Source: Trichoplax adhaerens (taxonomy: Eukaryota; Placozoa; Uniplacotomia; Trichoplacea; Trichoplacidae). Taken from it: a stretch of DNA of 64,000 nucleotides. Positions 12,001-25,900 of this stretch are shown in pieces. The stretch covers positions 620,287 through 684,286 of the forward strand of contig NW_002060954.1 of the NCBI RefSeq assembly GCF_000150275.1. Direction: 5' to 3'. The notes below the pieces were generated by a model, which was not told the DNA's origin, did not search any database, and saw nothing but the letters and a program-made list of their open reading frames with translations. How positions within the stretch are numbered: position 1 is the stretch's first letter; the number at the start of each line of letters is the position of its first letter. Position numbers and translations under genes: made by a program.

Positions 12001-13855
12001 AATTCGGATACAAACTATTAGACATTTGGCGAAGTGTGATCAGTCGGATCGTGTCTAACACCATCGAAGAAAACGCCGTCGAAGTGGTAAGCAAAATTCG
12101 GTCGTAGGGATTGAAATTAGATTACGTGCAGCGCAGAGAATTAATAAATGAAAGCAAAGAAATTGTAGTGGTGACAAAAAAATTCAACCTAAGTTACAAA
12201 TATACAATTGTGACAATATTAATAGCAAAGCATCAATGAAAACGCAGTAATCATAGTTGAGCGATAATTACTTGATTGTATGCGAATGTCGTCAAAAATT
12301 TAACCAATTGTCTAATAGATAGATCACCGAGAACGATTTATAATAATTATTTGAACTGGACCTTCAACCTGTTATATAATATATTCTATGAATTGTCTTG
12401 GATGAACATAAACGCATATTATTGTTACATTACATCATACACAGTTAAGTTAAAGATAGATTAAAATTTTATACAGTATTCCATTGATATCTTCACTCCT
12501 GTCCGATAGCATAAATTGTAATACCATATAGCAATCGCCTAAGATTATATTATATTCGCGTGCTAAATTAAGGTATACTATAGTTTCTGATATTGCTGTA
12601 TGTTTTTAGACTGTTCCATAGTTAAGAGCTAAAGGTAAAAGAGTAATCAAAATATTAGTGTATGGGTTTACTGTGAACATATTGCCAAAGGTAGCGCTGC
12701 AGTCATTTCAGAAATTGGAACCGGAAAAAATTATTAACGATCGGATAATTATAATATGACTAGAAAGCTGTTTTACTCTTTTCGACAGTTGGGATATAGA
12801 TAGATCCGATGTTTGTACTGTATATGGGATGAGGCATTACTGAATTAATGAAATGACGACATACTCGTACATTCTCCAATTCTAGATTAACTTCGTATAT
12901 TAATTATATACCAATATCAGTAAAGCTAAATCTAATCTCAATGACCATTTACGCCTTGATGCCATCAAATTATAGCTAATGTACAATATTATACTTGTCT
13001 TGTTAAGCCGCTGCTTTACTTTCCAGTATATGTTATGGTTGTTTGACTGCTATACCAATCATGATACAATATGTGCTATATCAAATTCTCGAAACGGTAT
13101 TAATTCGACGCTATGCTGTACTTTGTGTTCCTGTAATTTTCTTTTAGCTTATAGTAAAACTATCTATAGTAATGTCAATCCTACAGCAATCCCATAGTAT
13201 AACATAAATGTACGTGTAAGCATCTATGGAGCAACAACATATTCTCACTTGAATAACTTTATAAAATTACTTAATCTACTAATATCATGGTATGATAATA
13301 ACTATTTGATATCATCAACTTACACTAGTTTTATACGATGTTTTACGTTTGTAACTAAAGTAAAACCAGTATCATTCTATTGTTATAATAGCCCATCATT
13401 TATGAAATTATTACTTTAATTTAAAGTCAAAATACCAATTTTAGTTGTTTCGACTGTAAATATATGGCACAGTAATATTTTGCACGACATTCTAAGCAAA
13501 TTGAAGCAAACAAAATTATTACAGTATATTTTTAATTATAGTGTGATAATAAATGATGCAGTGACGTAATGAAAGGCAACATGTGAATGATGTCATTCAA
13601 ACAAATGTCTGCTAGTCTGTTTCTATCGATAAGATACTAGCTGGGCCCTCATATTAAAATTATTGTTGTTCGAAGCGACGCTCCGCTTTTCGCGTACGGT
13701 AGTCATGATGTATCAGAGTACATTGCTGAACATATTGTGCCGTTTCACTTATCAATTTTCGATTTCATATTACTGTTTTTCTCTACGATCTTCGATTTTG
13801 CCTGTTTCTCAGTTTTTCTTTCGACATTTAATGCATTATTTAACTGAAACAGGTC
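9024..13855. other. Intergenic region between Tbx2/3 and Tbx4/5 (4.8 kb)
   Basis: No coding exon is recognised. Candidate poly(A) signals for Tbx2/3 are ATTAAA at 9046 and AATAAA at 10191, the latter followed by a GT-containing stretch; I cannot choose between them. A short less A+T-rich segment at about 12000-12086 ends in a good donor (GTAAGC at 12087) and could be a 5' untranslated exon of Tbx4/5. The open frame at 11730-11978 shows no recognisable domain and I do not call it. Confidence 0.5.
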
Positions 13856-16800
13856 ATGAAATCTGCAAAGCGCTCGGAATCAAATTCGAATTGTTTTAAA
13901 GATGGCCACATTGATGCCCATTCTCTGACCGTAGCTTCTACCGGACCGAATTGTACAAATCTGACCACCACTACACATCGTGATCATTCTGCCATCAAAC
14001 TCTCATTAGAAAGTAGAGATTTGTGGCAAAAATTCAACGAGTGTAAAACGGAAATGATTATTACCAAGCAAGGAAGGTACACAGTGAACCGATTTTAATA
14101 TACTTACAGTATATTCTTATATACTGTACAGTACTGTATTGACCGTCGTTTTGTTTACCGATTACATTATTATTAAATAATATAATTGCCGGTTTACTCT
14201 AGTATTTATCTTTACTATGTGGTCATGTATTGCACAGTGGTACCGTAATACGTCATCGAAATCTATCAGTTCAATACCTTCACATCTCGAGTTTGGGCAT
14301 TACGTTGCTGTCCTTTATAACATACTATACGTACACTAAATTAATCAATATCGTAAAATCACTCTGCAGAGTAATACAGATAGTGAATTAGAAAAGCTTG
14401 AGCAAATTCGTACGTAGCCATTAAGTTTAACACGAAGCTGCAAAAGAGTTGACATACTGTACTGTATATAAGACAGCTTAAAACCTATTTAAGCTAATTT
14501 CTTCAACTTTCTAGTCTTTCAATTAGTTCAGGATGTAGCTTCACTATAGCGTTTCGTATAGAAAAAGTTAAAATTACCTTATGTGTATCTTTATACCCAT
14601 AAAAACTTTATATTACATCACGTTCAATGATCTAACTGATGAATGCATCTTGGTGTGTCCATCTTGTGAAAATAAATAGAAACTACAATATATAGTATCT
14701 GCCCAAAAAGCCATGCAAATTTTATATCGTACTACATTTAGAGCTGCGAGTACTGTTTCGTGAATAAATAGTACAAAGATTTAAAATAAGATGCGATTTT
14801 ATTAATTTTACAATATTGATACTGATTCTATTTCATGTATTATAACTGATACTGGACAGACGCATGTTTCCAACTATTAAAGTAAGCGTAAGTGGAATGG
14901 ATACAAAAGCAAAGTATCTAGTATTAATGGACGTCATAGCTGTTGATGAAAATCGCTATAAATATCAGCACAATCAATGGACAGTCGCAGGCAAGGCAGA
15001 ACCAGCTATTCCTAATCGCTATTACTTTCATCCTGACTCACCGAGCACTGGAACACAATGGATGCGTCAAGTAATTTCATTTCAAAAATTAAAAATAACA
15101 AACAATCAAATGGATCCCTTCGGACACGTAGGATTCTTACGGAATCATTTTACTAATTTTAATTTTAAGTAATAAATAATTAATTAGATTAAACCGACAT
15201 GATTAACGTTCAATGATTACTTTATTTCTCGTTCTATAGATCATTTTAAATTCTATGCATAAATATCAACCGAGAATTCATATTATACAAGTTTGCGGTC
15301 AAGATAAATTCTCTCCTTGCGTTAGCAAAGCCAGTGTTTTCGTCTTTAGCGAGACCCAATTTATTGCCGTGACGGCTTATCAGAATTCACAGGTAAAACA
15401 GGAATTTTACGCACGTTATTTATCAATTAAATGGTCAAAAATTTCTGTGTTAGAGAACCTAATAAATTTCCCTAATAGCGTACTCTACATTTTATGATCG
15501 TTATACTTCCGCATATTACCGTATATCAAATATTTGCTTTAAAATTTATGTAATATTTTCGATAATACAATCAGATTACAGATTTAAAAATTCAGTATAA
15601 CCCCTTCGCCAAAGGATTTCGATGCGGTAAAACCAGTGAACGTCGCCCAAGGCGGTTAGTTAATCACAAATACTTGGATGATAACAAATTAAAATTCTTG
15701 AAAAACAGCACAGATAGATTTATTGAAAAAAATCGTTATAATTCTTTCTAATAAAGCGTAAATATTAGTAGGCGATCACTAATACTTATATTAACCGAGT
15801 GCAAATGCTGTTAAACACTTATATACGCTACAATTTGATAATTTTAAAATGTATAACTGTTCACTAAAATAGTCGTAAGAAAATACCGGCATGCGCATCT
15901 GATCTTAGCAGCTATAACCCTACACCAAGCTCAAGTTCTAGTAAAGAAGATATGGAAGAGGTAAGCAACGGAGAAATGATACACCACGAACATCACCTGC
16001 AACCGGCGCACTCTTTCCATCTTGAAAAAGAAATGACAAGCATCTTTGGGAACGGAGAAAACAGTGATAATCCCATCTATCGTATTCCTGTGGATCACCT
16101 GCATTCATCAGGTAATATGCACGTGTAGCTATATATAAATACTTACTCACGATACCGGCTGTTCTAATGAAAACGATAATCTGAAGCTAGCTTCTTAGAG
16201 AGTATGCATATCGGCCAAATTTTCGCGATTGGATATAATAGATCTAAATAGAAAACAATTGTCGTATCAAAATTTAAGAATTTTACGATCATGCAATAAA
16301 ATGTACCGTATAGAAAAAAATATACTACAGAACGCTACAGTCAAAAGATTCTTACCATTTATTATTACTCACAAACAATTGTTCACTGCTAGTAAAATTT
16401 GACTTTATAATTATTGTCGTTATCAACTATCAATTTATTTTCATTTGTTTAGATGATAGCAGCTTCATCATATCTTCCAGCGATAAGCAGCCCAAAGAAG
16501 CCAAAATAACACCTATTTGCAACAATGTAGAATTGTATGGTAGTAATAATGGATCTTATTTTTATGATAATTCACTGCCCTTAGATTACAATACTTCGTT
16601 TCCGATTAACATTAACGGTAGCAACTTTGGAAGTTACAATGCTTCAGTAAATGATAGTAGCAGTAGTAACTGCAGCATTAATGGTAGTAATAGTAGCTTG
16701 TGTAGTAATGGCAGCAATATGATGGCAAATATAATGACTCCACCGTGGAATGATGAGTTCAATCATGCTAGCGATCCTTCGAATACTTACTGTTCATCAT

Positions 16801-17228
16801 ATGACATTAACCACGGAAATCCGGTGATATCGTGCAATCTTCAATCGCTAGGATATCAGTGTAGTAACATTGTTACCAATGTAATGCAATCTCCTCATCA
16901 AGATATATTGTGTAACTCTCATCAAACCTCACAACTATCTCAACAAATGCAGCAACAACATGATAACAATAATTGTTCGTCAACCTATCTATTATCGGAT
17001 ATAAATACCCCAATTACTCAAACTGTGCATACGAACATCGCTACTATCCATGCTACCAATTACACTGATCTGATTGGCACATCCGTATCAGCTATAACTC
17101 CAACAAGTGGCACTTTACAAAGGAGAAACTGCATTCTTTCAAGTAGTACCAATAGTTCCAATAATATAATTCCTGCACAGCATCCCTTGTGCCATAATAT
17201 TAATAGTAATGACATCCAATACTGGTAG
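13856..17228 (+). CDS. Tbx4/5: T-box transcription factor, Tbx4/5 family
   Basis: Exons 13856-14076, 14860-15127, 15240-15392, 15575-15654, 15909-16111 and 16453-17228 join in frame to 566 aa, all GT-AG with matching phases. An in-frame TAA lies at 13841-13843, upstream of the ATG. The T-box spans about residues 47-230: [64 protein letters not shown] and [20 protein letters not shown] and DPFGHIILNSM are the signature of Tbx4/5 rather than Tbx1, Tbx20 or Tbx2/3. In vertebrates these proteins activate limb and heart genes; the ancestral role is unknown. The tail (231-566) is rich in Asn, Ser and Gln, with runs near 340-375 and Gln-Gln-Gln near 464, and ends DIQYW. The gene follows Tbx2/3 on the same strand after 4.8 kb and shares its intron positions. 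Exon 5 has a tandem TTAGCAG acceptor (starts 15909 or 15912), so one Ser may be optional. Confidence 0.93.
14110..14142. repeat. Isolated TGTAC/GTACA unit in Tbx4/5 intron 1
   Basis: A single palindromic run, ATACTGTACAGTACTGTATT, just after the exon 1 donor. It is one of very few copies right of 7.6 kb; another fragment is near 14454-14467. Confidence 0.5.
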
Positions 17229-17879
17229 ATTTATGATACTGCTTTGACATCAACTAAAATTGACGGTCATGTTGATGCTCAGATATAAGGTATAATTTAA
17301 ATTTCGGCAAAAACGCAGTCCGGAAGAGTCCCGCCGAAGTGAGTTTGATGTAATTTCTTTGATATCGCTGAGGCCTTGTAAGTTTTAAATTTAGCTAACA
17401 ATTTTTACTCGTTAACTGTATGTCCGTTTACTTAATATACAGTCGATATATCTATCTACCATGTGATATTATTGCTTAGGATCATATCGCGGATTCAATT
17501 GTAAAATTGACCTAATTACTGTTAATGCCCGATTACGATAACTGTGTTATATTTAAATTAGAGTGTTAATAATTATAATATACTAATCAAAGCAAGAAGG
17601 GATATTTGTTAAAACGATATGATAACAAATATAATGCTGTAGTAGTAATATAACCTACTGTTTAGCTTTATCTTTAGTCTAGAAATTTCTTAAATTAAAG
17701 CCAAATTACGGCTAAATTTATTTAGCCTATTGTTTACATTTTATAAATTCCATGGTTTTCATGGTGAGCAAGTCTTAATTGACTATTAATGAAGAATGAG
17801 AAAATGAAGGCTTAATTGCGTCATTTCTTACTTTCTTACTGATTGTTACGAAGTTAAGCAATGCTTTCAAAATTGTAAG

Positions 17880-17909
17880 ATTATACTATTATAATTATAA
17901 TAGTATAAT
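17880..17909. repeat. 30-bp perfect palindrome
   Basis: A fully symmetric sequence whose left half, ATTATACTATTATAA, is followed with no spacer by its exact complement. It lies 650 bp after the Tbx4/5 stop codon. It could extrude as a cruciform or form a hairpin in a transcript; no function is evident. Confidence 0.8.
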
Positions 17910-18709
17910 GCATATAAGTTTGTGCGTATGGAAATTAAAAGGTAATTGGAATCATATTATTAGGAGTAATTAACATTAGTATAAACTAATTTCTAGTTGG
18001 AACGTGATTTAAAGTAGCCTCCAAATAAGTTCACCCAACAATGTTATACCGAACTAGAGTGTCAAGCGCCTGTCATATGACTACATCCGATAACGATATC
18101 GAAATCCTAAAATTATTGCATCGACGAAATACTAAGTAGACTCCGATTATTTATGTAGTGTAACTTATTATACGGATCTTATCAAACATAAGGAAAAAAT
18201 TATAGTGTAGAATGCGACACTTAATGATATGGATGTATTGCAAATTAGTAATATGGAACTTTTTATAAAACTTTTCTAAAGCGGACAAATTGAAGATAGC
18301 GTTACGTAATGCAGTTTATACTAGATATATACTGTAGTTAAAATGAAATCTTGTTGTTATACGCTAAATGCAAAGACTGCAAAGAATCAGCTTTCATGAT
18401 GTAGAATAATTGTCTAGAGTCACTGAATTAGTTAGTCACTAGATGGTCAAATTGATAACCAACTAACACGACGATCACGGATATATAAGCGCTTGCTAAT
18501 ACGATGATGACTGACTAGTGACTATGGCTACTGTGAATGCTATAATATCGGTAGGTATGGCTATACAAGCTTCTGATCATAGAGCTCAATTAATTGGATG
18601 ACAGATATGCTACACAATTTATCAGCAACAATGTCTGGCTAAATGTACGAATTGGCTGGATTGCAAACGCATAAGGAAATGATGAGTGCACATGTTCACT
18701 AAACCATAA

Positions 18710-18727
18710 AGGTCATATGGATGACCG
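18710..18727. promoter_or_regulatory. Inverted AGGTCA-like half-sites, spacer 6
   Basis: AGGTCA, six bases, then TGACCG. This looks like an inverted pair of nuclear receptor half-sites. Such short motifs arise by chance, so this is a weak call. Confidence 0.2.
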
Positions 18728-21700
18728 TATGATACGACCAAATAGGGTCTATCTCTTGTTCGATTAGGTACAGCTGTATTATAGTTGTGATAGATTATAA
18801 AGCTCTAAATGTAAATTACTTCATAACAAACGTTCACTATTATAAGTCCTAGAAATCAGTAGTCTTCATCAAGGAAATCAAAATACTTTAATTTATTGCA
18901 GTTAAATTTCAATATTGCACCAGCGTCTATTGTTCTACTATTTTATTGAAAATTATAAACAAAACTACAGTATTACGCTTATAACTCTACAATTATAAAT
19001 TTCAGGTCATATGGTTCTCGTAATTATAAATCATTGTAACTGAAAATGGCATCGAAGTTGAGTACTATGTTCAGAAGAACTCTATGGTGATGTTACTTTA
19101 GAGAATTACTCTATTTTTGCAACTCAAATTTCAAGTTTCTAAATTATACATTACGCAGTAATGTCATCTGATATTTCAATCACTGACATAATCATACTAT
19201 TCTATTAGTAGTTATGGAGCTAAATAAAATCGCTCCGAAGCAAAACTTTTATATTTGGACGTAAAGAAAGTAGATAAAATTCGTGGTAGAAGAAAATTTA
19301 TTTCATTTACTGTAGGTTTTGTAGAATTAGACCGAAACAAAGATAACAATTGTAGTTAATGGTTATTACTGTTTGAAGACTCCTTAGCATAGTCTTCTAG
19401 ATGATACACGTAAGAATTGCAGTGCACTAGTAACATGATTTCTTTCTAGTGGCTGAACTATTCTAACTGTTTCAAGAATTACAATACGTAAATATTTCTA
19501 CTAAAGTTTATCGATATTAAAGCACAATGGAACGACTATTAGAGTATCATCTACCCTTCTATGTCTACTAAATTCCTTTAAATGGATATTTGCTTCTACA
19601 GAATTCTAGAAAGACTAATCTAGTAACATTTATACGAGATACAATGATTATGATTGGTCAGTAGGAAAGAATTTATTCTCTTCGATGAGTCATTTGTCCT
19701 AGGTGCTTCTATTATTAATAAGAAAAGCCGAGCAAGAACTTAGCAAATCACCAACTTCTAATTTGTCAAGTTGAATTATCTCAGGCCTACTATGATTATA
19801 ATCTAAGTTATGTTTAATACTTTAGTATTATTATAAAACTCATCCCTAACCTATTAGTATCACTTAGGAATATCTTTTGAATGGCATCTTTGAAACACCT
19901 ACAATAAAGATTTTCGAAAAAACGTACATAATAGTAAAGACGAGAGTAATAGAAGTTAAAGCCCATGCAAGCGAAAGATGCTCAAACAGAACATTTTAGA
20001 TCGATTTTCGTTAAGCCATCAACTATGAACAATTAATACTGAAATGAAATTGATTACCACACTTGTAATTGGCTTATTTACCATATAATCGATATCAAAA
20101 TTTTATCTAAAAAACAACTTACTGAGCTGATTGTCATCGCGAGTCATCAAGTCAACAGTAAATTTAGAAGCTAGAGCAGAGGCAATTTCTATCAATTAAA
20201 ATATAAATTCAATATTTAATATCTGCCAAATAATCCAAATCAAATAATTATACACGCCCACCTTCAGTGCGAACAAATCGTGCAGCGGCTCCTAGTATAC
20301 GATATAGGAAAGTTAAGTAAGAAAGAATTTACAGAACGAGTCGTAAACTCTGTCTAACTAAAAGCAGTGAAACTTCCATTACTAATAATTTGAGAAGTAC
20401 AGTATTTTGATAACAACTGAAGTACAAAGTTCGGATTATCTATAAAGTTTTAGATTCTTTATTTCAGCGTTGACTCTACTACAAAACAAAATGCAAAATC
20501 ATAACTAATAATATCTTATATCTGATAAACGTATTTCAGGCTAAAACCAATCTGACTACAAAATTGGTAACAATACATATATGTACACACAATATAATGA
20601 TCTTAATCAGATTAGCCAACATAGATTTGTTCTATCACTCTCAACTTAGACCAAGGAATTCAAAATTAAAGGCCATCAAACAAATTGCATAAGAAATTAT
20701 TATACCTAATTTTGCTCTCAGAATCCTCTCAAACGATCGTTCAACATTTCTTTTCGACTCCAATGGTAAAAGATTAACTATAATCACGTAATCAATTTAG
20801 TAAGGAATGTCGTTAAGATTAACGTTATCAATTTATTTAAAGTTAGCTTTGAATTTAAACTAATCAACCGCTTAAAATTTCTAAAGTTTATAAGAAGCAA
20901 ATGAGTTAACGATGAAAAATTGGATTAAGTTTTTATGAATTGTATTTAAATTTCATCTATTATAGACTCGACTACTATCTGCATGCCCTTCATCTGCTAG
21001 CTTATAATTGTTTGAGACTCAAATGATAATGGTTAATTTTTACTAAAAATAATCTAATATTATAATTCTTGAAAATAAACTGATAATATAAATTCAATAC
21101 AAGTAAAAATTCTCAAAGTTGGCTACTTCTTACTCGGTGGAAAATCTATAATAAACGTTAAACAAGAACAGCACAATTAAGATACTGATAACTGCCACAT
21201 AATTAAGTCACAAAATTTTAAAATTGAGATAAGAGATTGAAGAATAGTTTCCACGTTAGATCTTTTCGTACCGTCAGATTGATGGGCGTCGATCAAGGTA
21301 AGAAAAAAAACGAATAAAACCAAAAGTATTGTAATTTTTGCCATGGTTGACGGGAAACTATAATTTAAAATGTAAGTGTAAGACTATTTGAATCATTTGG
21401 CAATAAAGTACTTATACGTCAATTATTATCCAACTTACACCAAGAATAATACTTCTACGGTTTTAAAATACTTGAGAAACTGGTTAAGTATAAATCACTG
21501 AAAATACATACGATATATAGTTGAATACATTATATACGAAGCAAGATATTAGCAATTTAATTATAAGATTTCGATAAAAGACTTAATAAAGGTTCAGTAA
21601 ATGTTAGCTCATGTTAATGCCATTAATTCAGCTATTGCTTAAATAATTAAAAAATACGCAATATAGGCTTCCTAAGACTCGCTGTCATTAATTTTTAATA

Positions 21701-22927
21701 TAAAAATGGGCTAAACCAGGAAAGGTACAGTACTGATTTTGCAAACTTTCAACAGATTAGTAGTAAAACAGGCAGGAACTTGATAACAACAGGTTTGCTC
21801 ATCTTATGGAAAGAATATTCGTTAGCGTTTATATTAAAAGCCATAACTACTGTAGGTTTCCTAATTAGACTATACAGAACTCAATGGTCGCGGTAGAACC
21901 AAATTCGTTCCAGAGTTTACAATAGCAGATATTACACATAATACGTTATATGATCTAGACTTTAATATTTTTGCACCATTTTGCTAATGAATGTGATATA
22001 AGCACATAAAAAGAATAGACTCGATTAGATAATACATATGCTCGTATTGTAATTAATGATATCAACTTTTTCATGCTAGCTTAAAGAAAATTTAAGCTAT
22101 GATTACCGGTCATAAAATTACTATTAGCAGATATGAATTATGATTTAAATTTAGCCATGCGATTCTAATTTTAGGATACTATACATAAATAAATAAATTT
22201 ACCAGAATTCATATGAGTAAAAACTTTAAAGATTATTTAAAAAGAAATCAGGTAAAATGAGTACAAGTAATTTAACTGAATCGAATCCAAATTCTAATAA
22301 CTTTTTATCTGCAAATTTTTAAAATAAAAAATACTGGTACATATAGCATATAACATGCGCATATTACCTAAAATGATTTAACTTTCAAACTGAGAAGAAA
22401 GGTATTTAATTTAGCTGTACGAAATGAAAATTGCCATACGGTAACTTTTAAGAAATTGTACTAACGTCAGTCTGAAATCATATTATATTACCTCGCTATC
22501 TACGTTTATTTGAATAACTTACGTGCAAAATTTTAAGAAGGTTCGAAGAGCAAAACGAAATTACTTCTTTTCAGTATATCTTTGAAGTATCAGTAACTAG
22601 AAAACTTCTGGTTTAAGCCAAAATTAGTTAGTGATCTATAATTCTGATAAACATCCTTATATAGGCTAGGGTCGGAAACTGTGAAGATAATAGAAGAGAA
22701 AATAGACGGGATATCATTGCTCAAAATAAAAAAGCCTTCTTCTTATTTAATTGATGATTGGTAGATATAAATTGCGTGATATTCCATTATTATCAGGTTA
22801 AAATAAAATAACATTACATTTTAAATCTATAAACTTATTTTTAAACGTCATATTTGATCTAACTTGTCAACAGCCATCTCTCGCTGACATATTCCCTGAA
22901 ATATATATCCGCTAATTATTGTTTGAG

Positions 22928-22969
22928 CCTGTCAAAAGCGTCCGACAGCAACTGATTTTAAATGACAGG
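22928..22969. promoter_or_regulatory. Inverted pair CCTGTCA / TGACAGG
   Basis: CCTGTCA at 22928 and TGACAGG at 22963 are perfect 7-bp inverted arms, with a related CGACAGC between them at 22943. TGACAG is the core bound by Meis/TGIF-type TALE homeodomain proteins. The local sequence is less A+T-rich than its surroundings. A regulatory role is inference. Confidence 0.25.
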
Positions 22970-25900
22970 TATTAACATGGCAACCTAAAGTCAAGGAAAT
23001 AACCTAAATTATCTTTATGTAGAACTAAATTTCTACGGTATATAAGTATAAATTGAACTCATTGTTTTCCTAATGGCGTATAAGCTATTTTTATCAATAG
23101 TAACAGAAACCTTCAATATTTAACCATCGACATTATATGGTGCCTATTATTTGTGATTTATGAAACCGTAGCAGTCACGATATCTAATTATCCCTTTAAT
23201 TCTTATCAATCCGATTATTACGTATAATTAAAGCATCATATTACATTCGCCTATAAGTAGTATACCATTTGTTAGTATCGATATGTCTACTTGTAAAACT
23301 AAGGTCAATGTGCAAGACGAACCACTCATGGCACCTTAGAAGTGACGTTTAAATTATTAATAATCAATTATAACTATTGATTTACTTTGTTCTTTCTTTT
23401 CTTCGAATCAAAATATAACATTTTTTCTACTCAATTTTAATGATGATACTTATGAATAGAGTTCATAATTAATAGTTTTGTAATCCGATACCTGATAATA
23501 AAATAGTAAAGAAGCTTTAAAAAATCATTAAACTTATCCAATTAAAATGTTTGCCCTCAGAAGTTTTATTATTCAAAATATATACTGCTGGAGTATTTTA
23601 AGAATCATATCGCAATTGAGAAATTATGAGGTTTTCGAATGACATTATCTTCAATTTTAAATTTTGTAGATTCTATAAATATAATTCGTATAAAGTTTAA
23701 CCTTAGTATTACTGGAGGAAATTTTACAATACAATTTATAATGTGAATATGAAGGAAACGAAAATGTTCAATAGCAACAAGAAATAACAATAGTGAGAAC
23801 AATCGCTAAAATAGTAATTTTCGCAATTGCAGGTATTACTTCTTTAAATTGCGATTCCAAAATCGATCTTTTGTTTTATTTTTTCTGATGTTGATAAATA
23901 CGGATCATCTGAAGTATTATTTTGCTCTCTATGAATATAAACAGGCTGATTTCAAGATAAGACAGACCTTTCACCAGCTTTGTTACTTCGATGATAACCG
24001 GGATAACATGTTTTGAAGTTATTTCTGGAAATAAAATATCTACACAAATCCTTTCATTATACCTTTGCAACTTTTGTAGACAAAATATTGGTTACAAAGC
24101 ATGGATAATTATCCAGATGTTTGAGATTTTGGTATAAAATAAACTTACAATTATACATCACGTGTACTTAAGCTTAAATAAATAGATTTAGATAAGGATG
24201 TATATAAAATGCCATTATACAGGACCATATTATTAATTTATGTTGATTTAAAGTAGGATAAGTTAACTGCTTTACTTGGTATTATATTAGCTCTTACAAA
24301 TATTGGTTCATCTTAAAAATAGAAATAAGTTAATTAAAACTGTATAGCCAAACAAAGAAAGTTAACTAATGAAAATAACATTATACGATGGTGAATCATT
24401 TGTTATCGATTCGCAAACTTGATAATAGTTTAAGTTTTAACTTATAAGATACATTACCTAATACCATAAATATAATCAAAATATTAATTATCTTTATTAG
24501 TTCACATACAATCTTTTGTTTTGTTCTGTGATATTGATTTGATTATTTATCGATCTTTTTCATCATTTATGCAAGCTCCACTGAAAGCTCCGCAACTTTA
24601 GAAAGAACTTGAGTTACAAAAATTCATAAATCAGACTATCGCTCTAAACAAAATTTTAGTAGCAGTGCTTTGACTAGAAGGCATGATAAATATAAGTCTG
24701 ATCTATTAAATCATTTATAGTATAATATTCTACTTTTCAACTCCATTGAGTAAACTAAGTAATACGAAAAGTGCAAATAATATTTCAAGAACTGCCAAGA
24801 ATATGTCGTTAACATGCAGGCCATTGTCATATTAAAATATAATTTTGTTACATTAAAATTTGTTTCTATTATTTTATCTGGAATAATGTATAATTTAGAT
24901 ATGAACCAAAATTATGGCAGTACTTGTATTTGTGGTGAAGATATAATACATAAATTATTTTTAGTTCAATGTCAGTATTCGGAACAGCAGCAGTAGTAAT
25001 TATAAAAGATGAATTTACTTCATGTACTCTGGTTAGTATTGCTTGTTTACGGGTATTGCAGCAGTCACTTGGATATCATTTTACCCGTGTGTTGACTTGA
25101 GTAGTCATTTAAGGATGTAAATCGTTTTTACAACTTTGCTAGTTAGAGTAAATTGGACATCCACTTTCATTTAAGTTTTAGATTGCACAGATAAGATAGA
25201 AAGTGAAATGAAATATTATTATGATATGAATACTAGACATTTAAAATAGAAATTAATGATCTTTTGAATATAGTATTGTATCATTCTTTATTGTCATAAT
25301 ATTAAAAATCCATCAATCTTGATATACAGAACCAATGTTATAACAGTTGTTTAGCTTTTGAAATAACCATGATTGACTATTGATGGATACTGCCTTTATC
25401 AATACAAATATTATGTAACCAAGAGAAATGTATATGTTGATGATACATGTCAACGAAATTGGTTATTTTTCCTACTACTTCCACAATCTTTGAGTGTTCA
25501 ATATAGTTATAATGTAACTAAACCAAAATAAGATGCGAAATTTTAGCAATAATACGAGTGATTTGCTACAGCAATCTCATGCTATATGATTTTATTTTTG
25601 ATTTCATCTCTTAATACTTAAAGCACATACTAATCCAATCCCGTCTCTACATCTGTAATAAAGTGTCTTCACAAAAATAAACAAGAACCACAATTTCTTT
25701 TAAATTTTACTTTACTTCATTGCTTAGGTTCATTTAATTACTACCAAGAGCTATTTCTAGACTATATACAATCTTACAATCTCATATATAATTTGCCTAT
25801 TTTTGCATAATCTAACAACTTTAGTCTTAGATATATTTGGGGCTAGACTACATGTCTTCTCTATATCATAATTAAGATTTACTGCACCGTTCTTTCGCTA

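Noticed and set aside
13663-13899. Plus-strand frame overlapping Tbx4/5 exon 1
   Set aside because: Different frame from the T-box, hydrophobic and unrecognisable; the exon 1 frame continues into the conserved T-box.
15938-16150. Minus-strand frame over Tbx4/5 exon 5
   Set aside because: Antisense shadow of a spliced coding exon.
13856-17228. Identity as Brachyury, Tbx1 or Tbx20
   Set aside because: The WMRQ, SFQKLK and DPFGHIILNSM signature fits Tbx4/5; the KLTNN loops and linkers of the other classes differ.
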